Positions 19,464 through 27,908 of a DNA stretch of 55,796 nt are shown here, piece after piece. The notes beneath the pieces are model-generated. The model was not told where the DNA came from. It was given only the letters and a program-made list of their open reading frames with translations, and searched no databases. The stretch is from contig JAAEMP010000219.1 of NCBI GenBank assembly GCA_024225445.1, positions 1-55,796 on the forward strand, given 5' to 3'. Positions within the stretch are counted from its first letter, which is position 1; the number at the start of each line of letters is the position of its first letter. This stretch comes from Hyphomicrobiales bacterium (GTDB lineage: Bacteria; Pseudomonadota; Alphaproteobacteria; Rhizobiales; Rhizobiaceae). A program made the position numbers and the translations under genes.

Positions 19464-20167
19464 ATGCCAGTAGATATTGAAGAAGCTAAACTACATTTTG
19501 CCAACAAATCCGCGTGGCATCATATAAAGGGCAAAGTGATTGAAGTCGGACTCTACATTGCATCGAATTCAGTTAAACTAAACAAGCCTGCTCCGCGTAA
19601 CATGTCAGTTTGGACCTTAGAAGGCGACCAGGCACCACTGGATGGAATACTACAGAAAAACCAAGATGAGAATAAACTGACAATTCTCAACCTTGGAAGC
19701 TTTACCTGCCCGTCTGGAGAGAACGACAAGATAAAGTCCAAAAACTGGCGAAGTTGTATGCCAGTCAGGTGTCCTGTATTTGCATTTACGTGAGAGAAGC
19801 GCATGCAAGCGATGAATGGGCGCTCGACATGAAAGAAAAGCTGGGGATTTCATATCCAAAGCCACAAACCGTTAAAGAAAGAATAATCATCGCCAAGAGA
19901 GCAAAAGACGAACTGATGGAAGCCGATGCCCTTGTGTACGTTGATGGCCCCCAAGAGAATGCGGTTAACAAAGCATATTCTGCGGTACCAATTCGAATAT
20001 GCGTGATCGATGTAAAAGGTGATCTTGTCTTTCGAACGGAAGGTTCAGGGCCATTTGGGTACAAACCAGAGGAATTGACCTCATTTTTAGAGGAGATGTT
20101 AGGACCCAGGGAGGGAGTACAGAACATAATCGACGACAATGGAAAGGCCGCCTTGTGTTGCCAGTGA
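19464..20167 (+). pseudogene. Iodothyronine-deiodinase-like thioredoxin-fold protein, split by one frameshift
   Basis: Two frames together read as one protein of about 230 residues. The first ends its homologous part at LNLGSFTCPSG, which matches the deiodinase active-site strand (NFGSCTUPPF in vertebrates) with Cys in the selenocysteine position. The second frame gives KLAKLYASQ, then IYVREAHASDEW, matching the deiodinase IYIEEAHPSDGW block, then KERIIIAKR and later EGSGPFGYKPEELTSFLEEML, matching the family C-terminus. The switch to the second frame (minus one) occurs near 19720-19735, just after the active-site motif. It could be a true mutation, a sequencing error or programmed frameshifting. 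Bacterial members have no assigned substrate. Confidence 0.72.
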
Positions 20168-20523
20168 AACGAACCGGGTTTAATTTAAAACGCGCATCCC
20201 TGGCAGCCAGTTGCATAACTCTAGTGCCAGCCAGTAACCACTTCGCAAGCCTCAAATTCCCATAGACCGAATCCGCTGCACCATTAGCGCAAATAATCCC
20301 GCGATTTCCTCCATTGGCGCTTCTCCGACACCGGTGAGCGCACAGATCATTGCCGCTAACACTGTGCCAGCGGTGTCCGAGAAACCTACACAATTGCAGA
20401 CATCACGCACTACAGAGCCAGATGCAATTGGCGCATCGAGTTTGCCTTGTTGACTCGAATGCGACGCATGATACAGTTCACACTATGGAAGTATAGAATT
20501 TTCTTTGGAAGTGAGGCTGGAGC
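20168..20523. other. Intergenic region with a possible minus-strand gene tail
   Basis: On the minus strand, about 20486 down to a TGA at 20252 gives roughly 77 codons of protein-like composition (for example DAPIASGSVVRDVCNCVGF, then LTGVGEAPMEEIAGLFALM) with no start signal or known family. It may be the tail of a lost gene. The rest is upstream region of the VPLPA protein, whose start is preceded by GGAAGTGAGGCTGGAGC. Confidence 0.3.
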
Positions 20524-21195
20524 ATGCGAATATCAGCTTTTGTTATAATTTATCTTTGTCTATCGATAACTGCAGCACTAGCGATTCCAATTGAGTTTGT
20601 ATTCAATATCGCTGATCGTGAACTAGAATTTAACAATGTCACTACTAACACCGGCGCGCACCAGATGCGGATTTCTGTTGATACTTCGGCTACTAATCTT
20701 GGAACCGGATTTGGTGATTTCGCTAACTTTTATGCGGCGGATGTCTTCTTCGATGCCCCGGGACTTGGGCTTGCAAATTCTCAGGTAGTTTCAGACACGT
20801 TCCTATATTTTGGTAACGGCGTGGTTGGATTTTCTGACCAAGTTAGTGGTGTCTTCACTACAATTTACACCGTCGCCAATCCTGGCGATTCAATTAACGA
20901 TAACTTCGAGTTTGGCGGTACGGATGGAAACGTCTCCGGTTTCGACTTGTCACAAATTGACATTCCACAAATTTTGATCGGCATGACTGTGCAAGAGCTA
21001 CGTACGGCAAATGATATTGTGTTCGATACAGGCGATCGGATTACTGGAGGCATTACCGTACGTAATCGCAACGATAGTATAAGTGTTGGAGCTGTATCTG
21101 CGGTCCCTCTGCCTGCTGCTTTACCACTTTTCGCAGGTGGTATTGGACTGCTGGGATTATTCGGCTGGCGCAGGAAACGGATGGTTGCAGCTTAG
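20524..21195 (+). CDS. VPLPA-CTERM sorted exported protein
   Basis: A 223-residue exported protein. A signal peptide covers residues 1-21 (ending ITAALA). The C-terminus has VPLPAALPLFAGGIGLLG, then a membrane helix and the basic tail GWRRKRMV, which is the VPLPA variant of the PEP-CTERM sorting signal handled by an exosortase. The body is rich in Asn, Asp, Gly and Phe like other surface proteins of this class, with no enzyme motif. GGAGC lies just before the ATG. An exosortase gene is not in the window. Confidence 0.88.
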   Translation: MRISAFVIIYLCLSITAALAIPIEFVFNIADRELEFNNVTTNTGAHQMRISVDTSATNLGTGFGDFANFYAADVFFDAPGLGLANSQVVSDTFLYFGNGVVGFSDQVSGVFTTIYTVANPGDSINDNFEFGGTDGNVSGFDLSQIDIPQILIGMTVQELRTANDIVFDTGDRITGGITVRNRNDSISVGAVSAVPLPAALPLFAGGIGLLGLFGWRRKRMVAA

Positions 21196-21218
21196 CTACG
21201 CTGAAACACCCCCATCGC

Positions 21219-21248
21219 GAGGCGGTCCTTCGGGGCCGCCTCTCGTTT
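21219..21248 (+). terminator. Hairpin with UUCG tetraloop after the VPLPA gene
   Basis: GAGGCGGTCC (21219-21228) pairs with GGGCCGCCTC (21233-21242) over ten base pairs around a TTCG loop, followed by TCGTTTG. It lies 24 bases after the stop codon and fits a rho-independent terminator, although the T-run is short. Confidence 0.8.
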
Positions 21249-21331
21249 GAGCAGAGAGTCAGCCTGGCGTCAAATGGGTGAGTGTGATCCTTCGAGGATT
21301 ATTCAAATTGCAACAAATTCGCAGCGACAGT

Positions 21332-21403
21332 TCAAGGCTTGGAGCAGATGTAGTTTATGAGGTTCTCAACGTTCCTATTTGGCACAAAACGCTCACCAGT
21401 GCG
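21332..21403 (-). pseudogene. Truncated gene end, shared with 27698-27769
   Basis: Read on the minus strand, 23 codons and a TGA give RTGERFVPN-x-N-xx-NL-xx-Y-x-CS-x-P. The segment at 27698-27769 encodes the same tail with 16 of 23 residues identical and its stop at the same position. The conservation at codon level suggests two relics of one gene family; I do not recognise the protein. It abuts the oxidoreductase beta-subunit fragment head to head. Confidence 0.5.
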
Positions 21404-21480
21404 ATGACGAGTTTAAGACAATCCAGACTAATATGGATGATGACTGGCAGCGGTTGCAGCAGCGGGTTGATCAGAGTTAG
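21401..21480 (+). pseudogene. 3' end fragment of an oxidoreductase beta-subunit gene
   Basis: About 80 bases match the last 26 codons and stop of the beta subunit gene (17489-17566) with four differences. The reading frame and stop are kept (DDEFKTIQTN...DDDWQRLQQRVDQS), but nothing upstream belongs to the gene. It is a partial duplication or the relic of a second operon copy. Confidence 0.85.
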
Positions 21481-21540
21481 CTCGCGCAATTGTTGCTGTT
21501 AGATGATGGGTGTTCATTCAATTACCCGAATTTGTACAAG

Positions 21541-21651
21541 TTATTGTTCGCAGGGTTGTGTCGCCGGATCAATGTCTGCCAGTGGCATTTTTGCGGCCAG
21601 TAAGGTCATTGCGGTCTGATCAGCCTTGAGCCATCGGCCAATTACTCCCGC
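21541..21651 (-). pseudogene. Possible orphan gene tail
   Basis: Minus-strand codons read GRWLKADQTAMTLLAAKMP, then LADIDPATQPCEQ and a stop. The composition looks like real coding sequence but the frame is closed 36 codons upstream. No family is recognised. It adds to the cluster of cut-off gene ends in 21.2-21.7 kb. Confidence 0.3.
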
Positions 21652-21929
21652 TTATATAGGAAAGCATGAGTAACAAGGCGGATGACAGGCATGGGGGCAA
21701 ATTAAATCTGTTGAAGGCAAGTTATTATTTCGCCTGCGACATGATGCAAAAGATTAAACGGCGCCAATCACGTGCAAACAAAAATCTCTTACTCATATCG
21801 ATTGCCGTTAAGTTTAAGTTCATTATAAAATCACACCGTACATCTAATTGGCCGCTGTTAAAGCATATAGTAACCCAACTTATGTTTTCTCTAATACAAT
21901 TGAGTTATAACAATTTTGGGACGTTCTTC

Positions 21930-23120
21930 ATGACAAATCCATTGCCAGCCGACATCAGGCAGGTTCAGCAAATGGCGTTGGTTAATCCAGAAATTGAAGG
22001 CCTGTTCAAGGCATTTCTCACACTCTTGGAAAATGTGCCAGACAGCAGCCTCGTCAAGGAGGCGCTTGATCCGTTTGAACCAAACACACACTTAAGTTCG
22101 GAACTTAGAGATCGTGTCATTAGAATTGTTAATGATGTAGGGGATGAGGCGCTCCAATCGAAGTGGGATGGAAGCGCGAACAATACGTCACCCCCCCGGT
22201 CCAATGTCGTTTCACTAACTGATATATCACACAGAGACGCAAAAACTCCGGCATTGGCGCAGACTTTGACATTTGACCATATTGGCGGTCTGGAAAATGT
22301 GAAGGCACAGGTTAGGCGGAAGATAATTAATCCTTTTCTCAACAAAGGCTTGTTCCAGAAATTTAAACGAAAAGCTGGTGGGGGAGTTTTGATGTATGGG
22401 CCTCCAGGTTGTGGTAAAACAATGTTCGCAAGAGCGGTTGCAAGTGAATGTAATGCACGATTTGTAGATGTCCGTGCTGCTGATATTCTCGACCAATATG
22501 TTGGCTTGGCCGAAAAACGTATTGCTCAACTGTTTGCCGAAGCCCGGTCTGCTCGCCCGTGTATTCTGTTTTTTGACGAAATTGAGGCTCTTGCTCAACG
22601 CCGCCAGTTTGATTCAATATCACGTGTCAACACGACAGTATCAGCATTATTGACGGAAATGGATGGATTTGCCGGTGACACAGAAGATATATTGTTCCTT
22701 GGTGCAACTAATGTACCATGGTCTCTGGACAGCGCATTTCGTCGACCCGGCCGTTTTGATCGCACTGTCTTTGTCCCACCGCCGGACAAGATCGCAAGGC
22801 AATTTATTCTGCGTGGCCTTTTGCAAGACCGGCCAGTAGATACCCGGCTTGATATGTCCTTTGTTATTGAAAAGACATCGGGCTTTTCCGGAGCGGACCT
22901 CTCTTCGGTCGTCGATACAGCAGTTGACTTTGCTATTGAGGAAAGCACCAGTGCCGACGACCTCGTTCCGCTGAGTAAAGGCCATTTTCAAGAATCATTG
23001 AAGGAAGTTCGATCTTCAACTGGCGAGTGGCTGGCGCAGGCAAGAAACTATAGCGAATACGCCAACAAAGACGGACTTTATGATGATCTACGTGATTTTC
23101 TAAAAAAATACGGAGCGTGA
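21930..23120 (+). CDS. AAA ATPase of the Cdc48/FtsH/spastin clade
   Basis: A 396-residue protein with one AAA module. Residues 1-100 are a helical N-domain without known match. F-D-H-I-G-G-L-E-N-V-K at 115-125 opens the AAA domain; Walker A is GPPGCGKT (157-164), Walker B ILFFDE (212-217), sensor 1 LGATN (258-261) and the second region of homology AFRRPGRFD (269-277) with arginine finger candidates. It lacks a protease domain, so it is probably an unfoldase or remodelling ATPase. The frame stays open to 21666, but ATG at 21930 gives the more sensible N-terminus; the ribosome site is weak. The next gene overlaps its stop, so it acts with the two TPR membrane proteins downstream. Confidence 0.85.
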   Translation: MTNPLPADIRQVQQMALVNPEIEGLFKAFLTLLENVPDSSLVKEALDPFEPNTHLSSELRDRVIRIVNDVGDEALQSKWDGSANNTSPPRSNVVSLTDISHRDAKTPALAQTLTFDHIGGLENVKAQVRRKIINPFLNKGLFQKFKRKAGGGVLMYGPPGCGKTMFARAVASECNARFVDVRAADILDQYVGLAEKRIAQLFAEARSARPCILFFDEIEALAQRRQFDSISRVNTTVSALLTEMDGFAGDTEDILFLGATNVPWSLDSAFRRPGRFDRTVFVPPPDKIARQFILRGLLQDRPVDTRLDMSFVIEKTSGFSGADLSSVVDTAVDFAIEESTSADDLVPLSKGHFQESLKEVRSSTGEWLAQARNYSEYANKDGLYDDLRDFLKKYGA

Positions 23121-23122
23121 CC

Positions 23123-24082
23123 ATGACAAGTGTTCAAAGCCATCTAAATTTGGGCCGTTCGTTTTTGCAGGCTAGCAATATTGCAGGGGCCAACCGAGAA
23201 GCTGGATTGGCGTTGGAAGCTGATCCGCGTAGCGGTGAAGCGTGTGAATTGCGGTTCGATATTTTGTGTGCAGAGAGAAAGTGGAAAGAAGCCCTAATAT
23301 GGGTTGACCGCTGGCTCGGTATTTGTCCGAATGATATTGGTGCCAGAAGGTCCGAAATCGAAGCATTACACCGAAACAAGAATTATAAGTTAGCGCGCGT
23401 CAAACTGGACCTCTTTCGCAGTGATTTTCCGTTCGCACGTGATTGGCATCTTTCAATGCTGTTGGCGGTGGATGTGTGTTCAGGAAAAAAATGCAAAAAG
23501 GAGCGTTTTTCCGCCTTCCGCAAAACTGCTACCGGGAATTCGCATGGGGATTTTGTTGAGGGGATAGTCGAGTACAGGAAATTGCGCTATAGCAAAGCGG
23601 AGAAATTGTTTTTGAAATTTCATGACAAGTGTCCAAACGATCCTGAGGTCTTACTTTATTTGAGCAAAACCGCTTTGTTGCGCGGGCGTTTTGGAAAAGC
23701 AAGAGAATGGACCAAACGGCTCAAGCACGTTGCACCAGAAAAGGCGCCCATTGCCAACGAAATACAACTCGTTTCCTGGGCAGCCTATTTTCCACCCTTT
23801 TTGCTTGCGCATTGGCTTCTTCGTGTCTGGTGTTTATTCTATTCGCGACTACACATGATTGTTTTTGTGCCATTTTTCCTATTCATTTGTCTTCCAACAT
23901 TAATTATTGCGAGTAAGTATTTGGACGCACTTATTGCGGCGGCTATTCCTGGCTCCTATTCGAAAGCTATCTGGTATTGCCTAATGGTTGCCTGGTGTAT
24001 TTGCTATTCTTTCACTTTTCTAAAGCGGGGAATCTTTTGGATGCACCAACCAAAATCAATGAAGTTATCCTCAAGGTATTGA
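23123..24082 (+). CDS. TPR-like protein with C-terminal membrane helices (first of two)
   Basis: A 319-residue protein. Residues 1-215 are helical repeats of TPR type (for example SHLNLGRSFLQASNIAGANREAG, then EADPRSGEACELR and a repeat at about 155-205 ending APEKAPIANE). Residues about 225-300 hold two or three hydrophobic helices. There is no signal peptide, so the repeats should face the cytoplasm. It starts two bases after the AAA stop (a GTG at 23117 overlaps it). Together with the next gene it looks like a membrane platform for the AAA ATPase. No specific function is recognised. Confidence 0.75.
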   Translation: MTSVQSHLNLGRSFLQASNIAGANREAGLALEADPRSGEACELRFDILCAERKWKEALIWVDRWLGICPNDIGARRSEIEALHRNKNYKLARVKLDLFRSDFPFARDWHLSMLLAVDVCSGKKCKKERFSAFRKTATGNSHGDFVEGIVEYRKLRYSKAEKLFLKFHDKCPNDPEVLLYLSKTALLRGRFGKAREWTKRLKHVAPEKAPIANEIQLVSWAAYFPPFLLAHWLLRVWCLFYSRLHMIVFVPFFLFICLPTLIIASKYLDALIAAAIPGSYSKAIWYCLMVAWCICYSFTFLKRGIFWMHQPKSMKLSSRY

Positions 24083-24092
24083 AGGCGGTCGA

Positions 24093-25031
24093 ATGTGCGA
24101 GCTTGGCGTAGCATCAGCACTGCTTGATGCAGGCAATACTGACTCTGCGCGCGGAGAAGCTGCTAAACTACTTGAAAAGAATGTTAAACACGCAGAAGCC
24201 CACTGTTTGATCGTCCTCTCATATCTACGCGAAGAGGAGATGAAATTGGCCAAGGATGCCGCATTGCATGCATTGTCTGAACTGCCGGACAATCCTGAAG
24301 TTCAGCTTGTTTTTATAGTAGTTTTGCTTGCAAACAGCGAACTGGATAATGCCAACAAGGCGCTGCAACGATTTAGAAAAGATTGGCCAAATGCGGTTGA
24401 TCGCTATTTGTCAGTGGCCATCCCTTTTGCGCTCAAATCAGGCAACTACATAGCGGCTCACAGATACATTGATGAAGCAGAGCAAACAGGTGGTGCAGGA
24501 GAGTTGTTTCAGGCCATGAGATGTAGAGTACTGCGCGCACAGGGCCGCTTTATTTCTGCCTATCGCCTATCTGGCCGATGCCTGGCTGAAGGCTATCGAC
24601 TTCCAGAATTCCTTGTTACAAGAGCAATCTGCGCTTTCCGCATTGGGTTGATTCATGAAGCAATCAGAGCAGCCCGAACTGCTGCCAAGGAAATACCAAA
24701 TGAGGCTTCCAATTTTCGGGAAATAGTTGGGGCGTCGTACCTATTGTGTTTTCCGCCTTTTGCAGTGGGTCAAATGTTCATTAGTCCGGTGGTTTCATTT
24801 GTTATGGGGGCACCGGCTGCGCGGTTTGTAGGATTTCCGTTCATAATAATGGTTGTGTTGCCGGTAGCAATTTTGGTCGGTGAAGGAATGTACACGCTTG
24901 GAGGAGAAAATGCTGTGTTAGCATTTTTTGGTCTGGCCTTCGGTTGGGCTATTTACAGTGCCTGTTTTTTTCAAATTTTCCTGGCACGCCGAAAAATGAC
25001 AAAGCCATCCGTCGCTCTCCCAAACTATTAA
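24093..25031 (+). CDS. TPR-like protein with C-terminal membrane helices (second of two)
   Basis: A 312-residue protein with the same plan as its upstream neighbour: TPR-like helices over residues 1-215 (ASALLDAGNTDSARGEAAKLL, AEAHCLIVLSYLREEEMKLA, NPEVQLVFIVVLLANSELDNA) and hydrophobic helices at about 225-295. The shared sentence YLLCFPPFA resembles AAYFPPFLLAHW in the first, so the two are probably old paralogues. GAAGGCGG precedes the ATG; the gap to the previous gene is ten bases. It is the last gene of the three-gene unit. Confidence 0.75.
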   Translation: MCELGVASALLDAGNTDSARGEAAKLLEKNVKHAEAHCLIVLSYLREEEMKLAKDAALHALSELPDNPEVQLVFIVVLLANSELDNANKALQRFRKDWPNAVDRYLSVAIPFALKSGNYIAAHRYIDEAEQTGGAGELFQAMRCRVLRAQGRFISAYRLSGRCLAEGYRLPEFLVTRAICAFRIGLIHEAIRAARTAAKEIPNEASNFREIVGASYLLCFPPFAVGQMFISPVVSFVMGAPAARFVGFPFIIMVVLPVAILVGEGMYTLGGENAVLAFFGLAFGWAIYSACFFQIFLARRKMTKPSVALPNY

Positions 25032-25367
25032 CAATATTTCTCGACTGCAGCGCCTTTGAAATTGCCGAAGATCATGGAACACATCAAGATTGGCAAAGGG
25101 GCAATAGCACCCTTCAAGCATTCATCTATTTGTTCTGCTGACGACACTCTCAAATAGGTAGAGGAGGACTCGGAACATCCGTTCGTCAAATTCCAAATTT
25201 TGATAGCTCAAGGTCAGCAATGCGGATTTTGAGACATTCGAGCGATGTCGCAAATAAGTTCACGTTATAGTGTAACTGGACATTTTTCCAAGATTCTAAA
25301 ATTAAGATTTCAGCAAGCACTAATATCTTAGATTATTGGGAAATCGAATCATTGAATCCATAGTTAA
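25032..25367. other. Intergenic region before the membrane protein
   Basis: About 335 bases without a gene. It contains the first copy of a 47-bp direct repeat (25169-25215) whose partner lies just beyond the next gene. The final 60 bases are AT-rich and probably hold the promoter for the gene at 25368. Confidence 0.4.
25169..25215. repeat. 47-bp direct repeat, left copy
   Basis: CTCGGAACATCCGTTCGTCA and the following 27 bases recur at 26463-26509 with two differences. The two copies bracket the membrane-protein gene 25368-26321. Confidence 0.85.
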
Positions 25368-26321
25368 ATGGGCAAGTATAAAATTTACCTCTTTATGTAC
25401 CCGCTCAGCCTGTTTCTGATCGCGGTTATCCTTACTGTAATTCCGCTTGTTGGATTCATATTTCTCCCAATAGGCTACTTTAACGTTACAGGGTTTTTAC
25501 TATTGATCGCAATTATTGCGTTCATTGCGGATTGCATCATAGGCAACGTTCCGAGACTGTTGATTTTGTTGCCCGTTGCCTTTTTTGGTTGGTACTATTC
25601 GCTTGTATATGAAGAGAATCAAAAAATTGCCAATCTTGAACGAGATTTGAAGCGTTCAAACCCGCATGATGTTGTTCAATTTGATCCTGACAATCATGAC
25701 ATAATTTCAGATTCTGCTGAAGGACTAATAACCAAATATAGAATTCCTACAACTTACAAGCGACTTAATTTTACCAGCTTTGAGGATAAATTCTGGTCAT
25801 TTAGGATGACACATGATCGTCCGTGCAAGCGGGTGTCCAATTATCTCCAGAGGGGGATTCACAACAAAACTGTTAGGCTTCCCGACAAAGATGGTGTCAA
25901 AAGGCGGATCAAAAACCTTTGTGTCTTTAAATACCCTCAAACTCCTGATCGCACGGTGTTAGAATTTTCCAGGCAACAGGACAAAAAAGAAAATGGTATA
26001 AGCATTACCTCTTTGCATCTCAGTATTGGTGGTGATGTGAGGCATACTTACAAGACTGCTTTTACTAAGCGGTATCGACCATACCCTCTTTTCCGCTTGG
26101 TCTGTTTCATCAATGCTGGTGCTCAAAAATGGGAATGCGAACGGGGATTTGCAAGAGATGGTTACAAGCTGGATACGAACCCCGTATCGCTTCTATCCGA
26201 TGAGGTTGAAAATCCGATAGCAATTTTGTTGAGCTTGCATCGTTATGCCCGTGATGAACTGGAGAATTTCAATGGGTTCGAACAAAACGAACAAAGCCTT
26301 CGACAGAAACTTGACCAATAA
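25368..26321 (+). CDS. Membrane-anchored protein of unknown function
   Basis: A 317-residue protein, not recognised. Residues 7-85 hold three hydrophobic helices (LFMYPLSLFLIAVILTVIPL, FLLLIAIIAFIADCIIG, LLILLPVAFFGWYYSLVY). The remaining 230 residues are soluble, basic and Asn/Asp-rich, with no catalytic motif I can name, and end in an acidic/Gln tail. No strong ribosome site precedes the ATG. The gene is bracketed by 47-bp direct repeats and followed by an inverted-repeat element, so it may have arrived as a cassette. Confidence 0.7.
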   Translation: MGKYKIYLFMYPLSLFLIAVILTVIPLVGFIFLPIGYFNVTGFLLLIAIIAFIADCIIGNVPRLLILLPVAFFGWYYSLVYEENQKIANLERDLKRSNPHDVVQFDPDNHDIISDSAEGLITKYRIPTTYKRLNFTSFEDKFWSFRMTHDRPCKRVSNYLQRGIHNKTVRLPDKDGVKRRIKNLCVFKYPQTPDRTVLEFSRQQDKKENGISITSLHLSIGGDVRHTYKTAFTKRYRPYPLFRLVCFINAGAQKWECERGFARDGYKLDTNPVSLLSDEVENPIAILLSLHRYARDELENFNGFEQNEQSLRQKLDQ

Positions 26322-26462
26322 TAAAGTGCCAGATTTCATTCGATTTGAAACGGCGGTAATTAAAATGTAGCTGAGATTCTGCCCTCGGAACTGTGTCTAT
26401 CTTTTTACACCTTGCATGTCGCAATCTGCGCATTTAGACTTTTTATGATGCGCAAAAAAGGG

Positions 26463-26509
26463 CTCGGAACAGCCGTTCGTCAAATTCCAAATTTTGATGG
26501 CTCAAGGTC
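26463..26509. repeat. 47-bp direct repeat, right copy
   Basis: Matches 25169-25215 with two differences, in the same orientation, about 140 bases after the membrane-protein gene. Confidence 0.85.
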
Positions 26510-26534
26510 TGCAGAGCGGACAAAGTGACATATA

Positions 26535-26679
26535 TGGAAGAACACCTTTATTTTGATTCAGTTCCGAATTTTTTCGCTCACGGCTATTCGGGCTTACGCC
26601 CGGCCTCCGCGAGGGCGGCGCACCGGCGCCGGTCGCTTTTCGCTCCTGATCGCATGATCATAATAAAGGTGTTGTGCTA
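26535..26679 (+). mobile_element. 145-bp inverted-repeat element, copy 3
   Basis: The full element body is present. The left end is slightly altered (TATGGAAGAACACC) and the right end reads GGTGTTGTGCTA. The internal block from GCTCACGGCTATTCGGGC to CGCTCCTGAT is nearly identical to the other copies. No coding capacity. Confidence 0.8.
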
Positions 26680-26695
26680 CATTTAAACGAGAAAA

Positions 26696-26730
26696 ATTCA
26701 GACTGAATCAAAAAAAAATATTCTGCTATA
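26696..26730. mobile_element. Partial end of another 145-bp element
   Basis: The sequence from ACTGAATCAAAA to ATTCTGCTATA matches the right 35 bases of copy 1 (4889-4925) with a few changes. The rest of that copy is missing, so copy 3 may have inserted into or recombined with an older copy. Confidence 0.65.
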
Positions 26731-26780
26731 GCTGTTACATCTTACAAAAAGTTTTTGATATTGAATTTTGAAATACAAAT

Positions 26781-27407
26781 CTAATCAATCGCTTTTTCCT
26801 GTGCCTCTTCCAGCTTTCTCCCTATTTCCTCAGCGTTCTTTCTGAGTTTTTCCTGCAAGATCCTCGTATTTTCCTTTATATCGGCTGGTTTCATCGCAGG
26901 ACCATCAATAGCCGCGGCAAACCCTGTTAAGGATATCTTGATCGGCGATGGTTGATTCATGTAATTGGTAGAAGTCAGCAGCATCTCTCCACCGGATTTC
27001 AGCAATGTGATCAGATTATCATCCAGCTTGCCTTCTGCTATACATCTGTCTGGAAAGCAATTCGCATAGGGAATACGATTTTCCTTTTCTGTGTCAATTT
27101 TGACAGCAACACCAGCAGGAATTAGACGATTTGTCGGTACGGATACCTGAAAAAACCGGCGATTGATATTTCCTGATACAGTAAACAGATTGACAGATGT
27201 AACAATCTGGCCAGTGGAGGCAATAACTTGATATTGCACATTGCATACATCACCGTTCGCATTCTTGGCGCAAATTTTTTGCCATGGTTGGGCAGGTATC
27301 TTTTGTGCATCCGCTTGTTCGATACCCAACATTTGCGCCAGCACAGCAATTATCGGGACAATTAGCGCCATTATTAACGTTGCAATTACGTTGCTGGTCT
27401 GAGCCAT
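26781..27407 (-). CDS. Invasion-associated locus B (IalB) family protein
   Basis: A 208-residue exported protein. A hydrophobic segment (residues 8-25) and ADA-like site near 35 form the signal region. The mature part shows the IalB pattern: W-x-K-I-C-A-K, then NGDVCNVQYQV, then YANCFPDRCIAEGKLDD, with four cysteines likely forming two disulfides, and the ISLTGFAAAI strand near the end. The last 40 residues are a charged helix. IalB proteins are periplasmic or envelope proteins of uncertain function in many alphaproteobacteria. The gene stands alone. Confidence 0.88.
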   Translation of the reverse strand: MAQTSNVIATLIMALIVPIIAVLAQMLGIEQADAQKIPAQPWQKICAKNANGDVCNVQYQVIASTGQIVTSVNLFTVSGNINRRFFQVSVPTNRLIPAGVAVKIDTEKENRIPYANCFPDRCIAEGKLDDNLITLLKSGGEMLLTSTNYMNQPSPIKISLTGFAAAIDGPAMKPADIKENTRILQEKLRKNAEEIGRKLEEAQEKAID

Positions 27408-27908
27408 GTATGGTTCCTTAATTTCTTGGTGAATCAGTATTGCAGATAGTTGTTGTTCCGTTTGTCTTCAGCCTAAATCCTGGTTCTTTGCGCAATCACT
27501 GTCTGTCAAACACAAATATTGTGGCGGGAAATTGACCGTTGACGCTTGCCAGCCTCCAGTCATGAATGTGACCTGTGCTTTATTGACATTTCAAAATTGC
27601 AACCTGCAATTCTGCTTTTTCATTATTGAATGAATGCTGGAAGTGAATTAGGCAAAAGGTAGTCGATCAATCAATGTTTAGTCTCTGAAACGTCATTTCA
27701 GGGCCCGGAACAGACGTAGCGTGTGAGGTTCCGGGCATTCTTATTTGGCACAAAACGCTCACCAGTGCGGTGATGCAAGCAGGATAATGCCCACTGGCGC
27801 CGATGCCAGCTTTGCTGCCGATTACGGTCGTCAACTATTTTCAGAAAACAATACAGAACCCATTCGATATCGAATACCCGCACAACCCCTCTCAATTTTT
27901 GTTTTCAT
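27408..27908. other. Intergenic region with a gene-end remnant and hairpin
   Basis: About 500 bases. The first 200 hold the IalB upstream region. GCCCGGAAC (27703-27711) and GTTCCGGGC (27728-27736) form a 9-bp hairpin inside the 27698-27769 remnant. No intact gene is seen. Confidence 0.4.
27698..27769 (-). pseudogene. Truncated gene end, shared with 21332-21403
   Basis: Minus-strand codons read RTGERFVPNKNARNLTRYV, then CSGP and TGA, aligned stop for stop with the remnant at 21332-21403. The 28 bases at 27742-27769 are identical in both. The frame continues upstream for about 40 codons without a start or known family. Confidence 0.5.

Larger units (their letters stand above)
26322..26780. 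other. Gene-free interval holding repeats
   Basis: No gene. It holds the right 47-bp direct repeat (26463-26509), a full 145-bp element (26535-26679) and the broken end of another copy (26696-26730). Confidence 0.5.

Noticed and set aside
27703-27736. Hairpin as terminator of the aminotransferase gene
   Set aside because: It lies about 170 bases beyond the stop and within a relic reading frame, with no T-run on the minus strand.
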